Of a DNA stretch of 42,431 bases, positions 34,312 to 42,431 are shown in pieces. Source of the stretch: Streptococcus sp. DD10 (GTDB lineage Bacteria > Bacillota > Bacilli > Lactobacillales > Streptococcaceae); assembly GCF_001578805.1 (NCBI RefSeq), contig NZ_KQ969158.1, positions 70,928 to 113,358 on the forward strand, given 5' to 3'. How positions within the stretch are numbered: position 1 is the stretch's first letter; every line of letters starts with the position of its first letter. The notes beneath the pieces were generated by a model, which worked only from the letters and a program-made list of their open reading frames with translations, did not search any database and was not told where the DNA came from. Made by a program: the position numbers and the translations under genes.

Positions 34312-34439
34312 CTTTTTGATAGTGGGCAGTATTAAAAGCTGTGAAGAATAGTTTTGTATGGATTACTTGAGTATCATTTTATTTTTTCTTTATAAATGAA
34401 TGAAAGAATCTTTCAATCGCTTTTTTTGTAAAATTACCT

Positions 34440-34445
34440 TATAAT
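34440..34445 (+). promoter_or_regulatory. -10 of the mevalonate kinase operon
   Basis: TATAAT at 34440-34445, 39 nt before the mvk ATG. No good -35 was found at the usual distance. The rest of the 173-nt gap (34312-34484) shows only a weak AGCTTTT/AAAAGCT inverted repeat near the end of the previous gene. Confidence 0.5.
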
Positions 34446-34484
34446 GGAAAAAGAAAGACATGTAGTAGAAAGTGGTAAATCGCA

Positions 34485-35363
34485 ATGTTGTATGGTCAGG
34501 GTGTTGGTAAATCCCATAGTAAGATTATTTTAATTGGGGAGCATGCGGTGGTCTATGGTTATCCTGCGATTGCTTTACCTTTAAAGAATATTGAAGTAAC
34601 TTGTCAAATTGTTCCTGCCACTAAATCTTGGGAATTATTTGAAGCGGATACTTTGTCTATGGCTGTTTTTGTTTCTTTAGAGTCTTTAGGGCTTGAGGGA
34701 GCTAAGATTCGATGTCAAATTTCGTCTATGATACCTGAGAAGCGTGGAATGGGTTCATCTGCAGCAGTCAGTATCGCAGCTATTCGAGCAGTGTTTGATT
34801 ATTTTAAAAAGGATTTAGATGCTAGTTTATTGGAAACCTTGGTGAATCGGGCTGAAATGATTGCCCATATGAATCCTAGTGGTTTAGATGCTAAGACTTG
34901 TTTAAGTGATAGAGCTATCAAATTTATTCGAAATGTAGGTTTTTCCGAGTTAGCGATAGATTTAAATGCTAAATTGATTATTGCGGATACAGGAATTTAT
35001 GGTCATACAAGGGAAGCGATACAAAAAGTAGAGGAAAATGGTCAAGAAGCTTTATCTCACCTTCGTGTAATTGGTCAATTAACTAATCAAGTGGAACAAG
35101 CGATTGCTGAGAAAGATTTAAGTGGATTAGGTAAGGCACTTTCAGCATGCCATCGTGAGTTGGCTAGCATTGGGGTGTCTTGTCCTGAGGCGGACTGTTT
35201 GGTTGAGACGGCTGAAAACGCAGGTGCTCTTGGAGCTAAAATGAGTGGTGGTGGTCTAGGAGGTTGTATCATTGCTTTAGCTGAAGATGAAAAAAAAGCT
35301 AAGGAAATTGTTGAACGATTGCGAGAAAAAGGAGCAAAAGATATATGGATAGAAAGCCTGTAA
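34485..35363 (+). CDS. mvk: mevalonate kinase
   Basis: A 292-aa GHMP kinase that phosphorylates mevalonate to mevalonate-5-phosphate. KIILIGEHAVVYGYPA at the N terminus, the ATP loop PEKRGMGSSAAVSIAA (about residues 84-99), NPSGLDAKTC with the catalytic Asp, and GALGAKMSGGGLGG near the C terminus. The RBS is weak (AGTGG region). The C terminus overlaps mvaD by 19 nt, so the genes are coupled. Confidence 0.95.
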   Translation: MLYGQGVGKSHSKIILIGEHAVVYGYPAIALPLKNIEVTCQIVPATKSWELFEADTLSMAVFVSLESLGLEGAKIRCQISSMIPEKRGMGSSAAVSIAAIRAVFDYFKKDLDASLLETLVNRAEMIAHMNPSGLDAKTCLSDRAIKFIRNVGFSELAIDLNAKLIIADTGIYGHTREAIQKVEENGQEALSHLRVIGQLTNQVEQAIAEKDLSGLGKALSACHRELASIGVSCPEADCLVETAENAGALGAKMSGGGLGGCIIALAEDEKKAKEIVERLREKGAKDIWIESL

Positions 35364-36284
35364 AAATTCGTTCTTATGCTAATATAGCTATTATCAAATA
35401 TTGGGGGAAAGAAGATACGACGAAAATGGTTCCTTCAACCAGTTCAATCTCTCTAACGCTGGAAAATATGATTACAGAGACTCAGCTAAGCCCCTTGGAT
35501 TCAGAAGCAAAATCACATGTTTTTTATCTGGATGGTACCTTACAAAGCCTCGCTGAACAAGAGAAAATTGGATCTGTTATTGAGCAGTTTAAGCCTGCGG
35601 ATGAAACTGGTTTTGTTCGTATCGATACACACAATAATATGCCAACCGCAGCGGGCCTATCTTCCAGTTCAAGTGGTCTTTCTGCTCTTGTATTGGCTTG
35701 TAATGAGTATTATCAACTAGGTTTGAATCAAGGAGAATTAGCTCAACGAGCTAAATTTGCTTCAGGTTCATCCTCGCGTTCTTTCTTTGGACCAATAGCT
35801 GGATGGGATAAGGAAACGGGACAAATCTTTCAAGTTCAGACTGATTTGAAATTAGCAATGATTATGTTGGTTTTAAATGATCAAAAAAAATCAATTTCTA
35901 GTCGTGAAGGTATGAAACGGTGTATGGAAACTTCTACCAATTTTGAAGATTGGGTGCGGCAATCCGAACAAGATTATCAAGACATGCTTCTTTACCTAAA
36001 GAACAATGAGTTCAAAAAAGTCGGTGAATTAACGGAAAAGAATGCCCTTCTGATGCATTCTACAACTGAGACAGCTAGCCCATCTTTCTCCTACTTGACA
36101 GAAGAAAGCTACCAGGCGATGGATTTTGTGAAACAGTTACGAAAAAAAGGAGAGCAATGCTATTTTACAATGGATGCAGGACCGAATGTAAAGGTGCTGT
36201 GTCTAGAAGAAGATCTAGATCGTTTGGTTCCGCTTTTTAAACAGAATTATCGTGTTATTGTGTCAAAAACTAAGGAATTGAATC

Positions 36285-36292
<8 letters not shown>
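35345..36292 (+). CDS. mvaD: diphosphomevalonate decarboxylase
   Basis: A 315-aa enzyme converting mevalonate diphosphate to isopentenyl diphosphate. YANIAIIKYWGKED near the N terminus, the GHMP loop PTAAGLSSSSSGLSAL, and SGSSSRSFFGP. Overlaps both neighbours (19 and 8 nt). Confidence 0.97.
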
Positions 36293-38308
<2,016 letters not shown>

Positions 38309-38322
<14 letters not shown>

Positions 38323-39586
38323 GTTGGCGTAAATTCGTTAAAATAGCTTGAGCCTTTTCTTGGTTGAAAGGTTGATCGTTTAATAATGCTGCAACAAGGA
38401 GTGGCATTTCATCTTCTTTCGCACCTGCAAGTAGGGCAAGGGATTTGGCTTGTAATTTCATATGTCCAGCCTGAATTCCTGTACTGATGAGAGCTTTTAG
38501 GGCAGCAAAGTTTTGTGCTAAACCAAGTGATACGATAATGGTAGCAAGCTTTTTGGCATCTGGGTTTCCTAAAAGTTCATGGCTGGCTTGGGCGGTAGGA
38601 TTTAAGCCGATGGATCCTCCTTTGGTAGCGATAGGCATGGGAAGAGTTAACTGTCCATGGAGAATCCGTTTGTTAAAGTCAGCTTTCCAAAGAGATAAGC
38701 CACGATATGCACCATCTTTACATGCATAAGCATGACATCCTGCTTCGATGGCACGCCAATCGTTACCTGTTGCAATCACAAGCGCATCAATACCGTTAAA
38801 GATTCCCTTGTTATGGGTAGCAGCCCTGTAAGGGTCGGCTTGTGCTAGTTGACTGGCCAATTCTATTTTTAAAGCCAACTTGTCTGCTTCTTCTTTATGA
38901 CGACTAAGATAACGAAAATCAATGTGACATTGACTGGTGACAAGGGAATTACTCGCATAATTGGATAAGATAGCCATTAGACTTTTTCCATCAGTCAACT
39001 CCTCTAATTTATAGGTTAGAGCTTCTAGCATCGTGTTGAGCATGTTAGCGCCCATAGCTTCTTTGGTATCGACTGATAGGTAACAGATAAGGAAACCTGC
39101 TTTTTCTTCGATCCAAAGCTCTCTAGCTCCCCCTCCACGCTTGACAATAGAAGGGTAGGCTTGATTAGCTAGGTAGAGGAGTAGTTCTTTATTAGACAGG
39201 ACTTTTTCTTTTGCTAATGAGATATCTTTTACATGGTATAGAGCTACTTGACCAATCATTTCTCGCTTATGAACGGTTGTTAGAAATCCGCCAGATCGTT
39301 TGATGATTTTTGCAGCAAAACTAGCTGCAGCAACAACGGATGGTTCTTCTGTTACTAGAGGAAGGGTGTAGTCCATTCCATCGATGAGAAAATTGGGCGC
39401 TAGACTATAAGGAAGAGAGAATGTACCGATAAGGTTTTCTACCATTTGGTCAGCAGTAGAAAGAGGCAAACCAGAATTCTCCTGCAAGATTTTCCAAATA
39501 TCTTCTGACACTAGATTATTTTCTTTTAGTATGTGTAGTCTTTCTTGGGGATTTTTTTTTGAAAATCCAGACCAGTTCCTGTTCAT
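38309..39586 (-). CDS. mvaA: hydroxymethylglutaryl-CoA reductase, degradative/class II type
   Basis: A 425-aa class II HMG-CoA reductase making mevalonate. MVENLIGTFSLPYSLAPNFL (ENxIG motif), EPSVVAAASFAAK, KEAMGANMLNTML, THNKGIFNGIDAL and the C-terminal ASHELLGNPDAKKL near the catalytic His are all present. Its ATG overlaps the mvaS stop by four bases, giving coupled translation. It is convergent with fni and shares its terminator. Confidence 0.96.
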
Positions 39587-40755
39587 TTTTCTACCTTTTC
39601 ATAGTGGCGTTTGTGTTCATGTATAGCAGTGAGAGCAAACATCTGCTTGTTGTACTCTTTAAAGATTTGGCTTCCAGTGTTGTCCAATTTACTTTCTTCA
39701 AAGAATAGTTGTTCGTACTCGCTGACAGAAAGGAGCTGACGTTGTTCAAGCTGTTTTTTACGGTCAGTATTGAGCATGTCCTTATATCCTTGGACTAATG
39801 TGCCACTAAAGATTTCTGCAACAGCACCGCTTCCGTAACTAAATAGCCCAATTCGATCTCCTCCTTTTAGTTTGTCATTGTTTTCGAGGAGAGATAGTAG
39901 ACCGAGAAAGAGTGAACCTGTATAGATATTTCCTACCTGTTGGCTATAGAGAATAGAATCCATAAAGGCCTCTGTCAATCGTTCTTTATCAAGCGGAGCG
40001 ACAGTCTTGTCAAGTAGTTTTTTTAACCCTTTAAGAGCCAATTTCGGATAAGGGAGATGGAAAGTAAAAGCAGCAAAGTCTCCCATAGTTAGGTTGTAGC
40101 GACTTTGATACTCTTCCCAAGTTGTTTTGAGGCTCTCTAAATATTGACGAGTGGAGTAGATTCCATCGACAAAGGGAGTTGTAGAATAATTTGGGCGCCA
40201 AAAATCCATTACATCACGTGTTTGGGCAACGTTATCGTCATTAAAAGCTAGGATACGGGGATTGTGAGTGATAAGCATAGCAATGCTACCAGCTCCTTGA
40301 GTCGGTTCGCCGGAAGACTCAATTCCGTATTTTGCAATATCACTAGCGATGACCAATACCTTACTGGTTGGGCGAGCTGTGACGTGAAGTTGGGCGTAAT
40401 GTAGGGCAGCAGTTGCTCCGTAGCATGCTTCCTTGATTTCAATGGTACGTGCAAATGGTTGGATATTTAAAAGTCCATGAACAAAAATACCAGCAGCTTT
40501 ACTCTGATCAATTCCACTTTCAGTAGCAAATAAAACCATGTCAATATCTGCTAAATCTTGTTCGGAAAGAATCATATGAGCGGCGCTAGCTCCAAGTGTC
40601 ACGATATCTTCGGTAATCGGGCTAATGCTCAGTGTATCAAGTAGAAGTCCCTTACTATATTTGTCAGGGTCCACTCCACGCTCTCTTGCCAAATCAGCCA
40701 GTTTAAGGGCGTATTGGCTTGTCGCAAAGCCGATTTTGTCGATTCCGACTGTCAT
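39583..40755 (-). CDS. mvaS: hydroxymethylglutaryl-CoA synthase
   Basis: A 390-aa thiolase-fold enzyme condensing acetyl-CoA and acetoacetyl-CoA. Catalytic Cys in IKEACYGATAAL, Glu in FATESGIDQSKAAG, His in FTFHLPYPK. MTVGIDKIGFATSQY is the expected start; RBS AAAGAGG. First gene of the mvaS-mvaA operon. Confidence 0.97.
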   Translation of the reverse strand: MTVGIDKIGFATSQYALKLADLARERGVDPDKYSKGLLLDTLSISPITEDIVTLGASAAHMILSEQDLADIDMVLFATESGIDQSKAAGIFVHGLLNIQPFARTIEIKEACYGATAALHYAQLHVTARPTSKVLVIASDIAKYGIESSGEPTQGAGSIAMLITHNPRILAFNDDNVAQTRDVMDFWRPNYSTTPFVDGIYSTRQYLESLKTTWEEYQSRYNLTMGDFAAFTFHLPYPKLALKGLKKLLDKTVAPLDKERLTEAFMDSILYSQQVGNIYTGSLFLGLLSLLENNDKLKGGDRIGLFSYGSGAVAEIFSGTLVQGYKDMLNTDRKKQLEQRQLLSVSEYEQLFFEESKLDNTGSQIFKEYNKQMFALTAIHEHKRHYEKVEK

Positions 40756-40799
40756 ATAATAACCTCTTTTAGTTTGATATCTTGTATTATCTATCTCCT

Positions 40800-40812
40800 A
40801 TTTTATCACATT
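40800..40812 (-). promoter_or_regulatory. mvaS promoter
   Basis: On the minus strand, TGATAAAAT is an extended -10 about 45 nt before the mvaS ATG. The -35 is poor (ATAAGT at 17 nt). Confidence 0.45.
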
Positions 40813-40885
40813 TCATCAAGAGACTTATCAGAAAATTTCCAAGAAAGGAGGAAATCAGTCTTGAGACGGATAAAGTTAGAAATAA

Positions 40886-41329
40886 TCAAGATTGTTTTGT
40901 TCTTTTTTTGAAATAGTTGTAGATTTTAAGTATAACGGTTCCACTCGCCATACCGATTGAAATGACTAGGGCTAGAATAACCACTAAACTAGCATTGACG
41001 ACAGCTTGGTGATAGTTGCCAGTCACAAAAAAAGATGTGGTACGATAGGCTAGGTATCCGGGTACAAGTGGTGCCAAGATGGCAAGAATAAAAACAACAG
41101 CAGGGGTTTTATAGTAGATACTAAGAATTTGACTTAGACAAGAGCCTATAATAGCAGCTACAAAAGTAGCAATGATAACATTAGTAGGTTCTCTAAGTAG
41201 TAAGTAGAGAAGCCAAGTTGCCATTCCAAGGAATCCTCCCGGAATGAGTACAGAACGCTGCACATTTAGTACAATGAGAAAGGTGACGATGGCAATGAAG
41301 CTTGCTATGGCATGTAATAATAGACTCAT
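40886..41329 (-). CDS. threonine/serine exporter, small subunit (ThrE_2/YjjB type)
   Basis: A 147-aa membrane protein with about four helices (LLHAIASFIAIVTFLIVL, PTNVIIATFVAAIIGSCL, VVFILAILAPLVPGYLAY, ALVISIGMASGTVIL). This matches the C-terminal half of the ThrE-type exporter fold, which in many Firmicutes is a separate partner. RBS AGGAGG overlaps the stop of the upstream gene, so the pair is coupled. A 130-nt gap separates it from mvaS, which is on the same strand. Confidence 0.8.
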   Translation of the reverse strand: MSLLLHAIASFIAIVTFLIVLNVQRSVLIPGGFLGMATWLLYLLLREPTNVIIATFVAAIIGSCLSQILSIYYKTPAVVFILAILAPLVPGYLAYRTTSFFVTGNYHQAVVNASLVVILALVISIGMASGTVILKIYNYFKKRTKQS

Positions 41330-41338
41330 CCTGTCCTC

Positions 41339-42096
41339 CTAGTTGATTAGTAAAAGAGCGACAGAAGTTCCAGCTCCAAGGGCAAGTGTAATCAAAAGAG
41401 ACTCAAACATCTTGCTCATTCCAGAATTAATATGATTTGTCATGATGTCTCGAACAGAGTTTGTCAAGGCGATTCCAGGTACAAAAGGCATAACGGAACC
41501 AGCAATAATCAGCTCTGCACTAGAATTGAGGTTGAGGTGGTGAGCCCAAAACTGTGCAATTAATCCAAAGACAAAAGCTCCCGCAAAAGCCGTTACAAAG
41601 GGAATATGAATAAATCGTTGAACGATGAGAGAAAAAGCAAAGGCAAAAAAAGTCGCAACTCCAGCTCCTAAAGCATCGAATAGATTTCCTCCGAACATGA
41701 TGGAAAAAAATGGAGCGCTGAGGGTTGCAGCGAGCGTGATTTCTTTTTCACTATAGGGGAATCCTTTTTTTGTAACCTTTTCAAGGCAATTTCAGCTTCG
41801 TTTAGACTGATTTCTCCAGCAACCAACTGCCGAGAGACCTGATTAACATCACAGACCTTTTCGATATTATAGGCTGATGAAGTTACTCGTTTCATTCGCG
41901 AGATGTTTGTATTTTCAATAGAAAAAAAGATAGCCGCTGGCATGGCTAAGACATTACAATCTTGAATCCCTTGGGAGTGGGCAATGCGTACCATGGTGTC
42001 TTCGACACGGTAAATTTCGGCACCGCTACGTAATAATAAAGTCCCCGCTAACATCAGGACATCAATAACTTGGTTGAACTCTTTACTTTCTTTCAT
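41339..42096 (-). pseudogene. threonine/serine exporter, large subunit (ThrE/YjjP type), frameshifted
   Basis: The N-terminal soluble part runs from ATG 42096 (MKESKEFNQVIDVLMLAG; RBS GAGAGGA; an ATG at 42108 is less likely), with LRSGAEIYRVEDTMVRIA typical of the DUF1212/ThrE family. After IVKK the reading frame is wrong. In the -1 frame the protein goes on as KEITLAATLSAPFFSIMFGG and then four to five helices, ending LLIN at 41339. One A added to the A5 run (T at 41744-41748 on the plus strand) gives 252 aa, the family length. Two fragments are visible as they stand. Possible sequence error. Confidence 0.82.
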
Positions 42097-42130
42097 ACTT
42101 CCTCTCATTTCAAGAAGATAATCTCCTTCT

Positions 42131-42139
42131 ATTATAGCA
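42131..42139 (-). promoter_or_regulatory. promoter of the exporter operon
   Basis: Minus strand TGCTATAAT: extended -10 with TATAAT at 42136-42131, about 35 nt before ATG 42096. -35 is poor. Confidence 0.5.
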
Positions 42140-42174
42140 AAAAAAAGAGAGAGAAAAAAGTGTTAGCATCTCTC
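42139..42174 (-). terminator. minus-strand terminator-like hairpin
   Basis: Read on the minus strand, GAGAGA (42174-42169) pairs with TCTCTC (around 42154-42149), followed by eight T (42146-42139). It would end any transcript coming from the right edge, just before the exporter promoter. Confidence 0.6.
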
Positions 42175-42178
42175 CACT

Positions 42179-42275
42179 ATTGGGCAATAACATCCTAAGA
42201 GTTGGCAGTTATTAGGAGGGGGGAAGAGCCCAATCTTGTATCCTTATAGTCACTATTAGTTAGGGTTTATCAGTT
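42179..42275 (-). ncRNA. candidate small RNA or leader with anti-Shine-Dalgarno stretch
   Basis: Minus strand: ATTGGGC (42185-42179 complement) pairs with GCCCAAT, and GTTATT with AATAAC (42186-42191 and 42208-42213 on plus). A 14-nt bulge between the stems reads CCCCCCTCCT, complementary to ribosome binding sites. The minus-strand terminator lies 5 nt after. A promoter candidate upstream is TTGACA (complement of 42306-42311), an 18-nt spacer and TGATATGGA. No known family was recognised; it resembles in style the streptococcal csRNAs, but no CiaR-type repeat was found. Confidence 0.4.
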
Positions 42276-42431
42276 AATTTTTCCATATCAGTAATAATTT
42301 ATATTTGTCAAGCACCTAGATTTGATAAGTTTATTTTTTATAAATATGCATAAGATATGTATTTATGCAAAAAGTTTGATAGTTGTAATTATATGAACTG
42401 TCTAATAAAATCGTATTATTTTGCTATTGAT

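Larger units (their letters stand above)
42109..42431. other. gene-free right end of the window
   Basis: No protein-coding gene is seen in these 323 nt. The left part holds the exporter promoter, the minus-strand terminator and the candidate RNA. From about 42312 to the end the sequence is very AT-rich with no clear signal. Confidence 0.6.

Noticed and set aside
42137..42311. T-box leader for the exporter genes
   Set aside because: The conserved T-box sequence and antiterminator are not present.

Overview
The window looks like chromosome from a low-GC Streptococcus, probably of the mitis/sanguinis/parasanguinis cluster. The PolA and Adr-like sequences resemble my memory of the pneumococcal proteins. 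There are YSIRK-type surface proteins, a streptococcal order of small-phosphatase, MORN and acyltransferase genes before the S10 operon, and a mevalonate pathway instead of the MEP pathway. Species cannot be fixed by reading alone.

Layout: (1) 1-3.4 kb: polA with an apparently leaderless promoter, then a CoA-binding protein gene. (2) 3.5-12.5 kb: an accessory surface-protein region. It has two paralogous YSIRK/CHAP cell-wall hydrolase-like proteins with SH3 and Bsp-type repeats, each followed by short Ser/Thr-rich lipoproteins, with a TPR-type HTH regulator and a very small hydrophobic ORF between the two modules. One lipoprotein starts at CTG and another has an altered lipobox. (3) 12.5-17.6 kb: a DUF975 membrane protein (minus strand), tgt, a broken small ORF, a low-molecular-weight phosphatase, a MORN protein and an Adr/OatA-type peptidoglycan O-acetyltransferase split by a frameshift at a poly(A) tract. 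(4) 17.7-32.8 kb: the full S10-spc-alpha ribosomal superoperon, rpsJ to rplQ with secY, adk, infA, rpmJ and rpoA, all on the plus strand. (5) 33.0-34.3 kb: a glutamate-cysteine-ligase-like gene. (6) 34.4-40.8 kb: the mevalonate pathway as two convergent operons, mvk-mvaD-mvaK2-fni (plus) and mvaS-mvaA (minus), meeting at a shared terminator. (7) 40.9-42.4 kb: a two-gene ThrE-like exporter operon (minus), with a structured, apparently transcribed region upstream.

The most unusual feature is a family of about 105-nt imperfect repeats, five copies in three gaps of the ribosomal operon (rpsJ-rplC, rpsN-rpsH, rpsH-rplF). Each copy has a hairpin core. The tip stems differ in sequence but keep their base pairing, and the last four copies form two head-to-head inverted pairs.

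Several genes are broken by what looks like one missing A in a run of A (rpsS, adr/oatA, thrE, possibly the small ORF at 7192). rpsS is essential, so sequencing or assembly error is a serious possibility for all of them. No rRNA, tRNA, CRISPR array, insertion sequence or prophage was seen.
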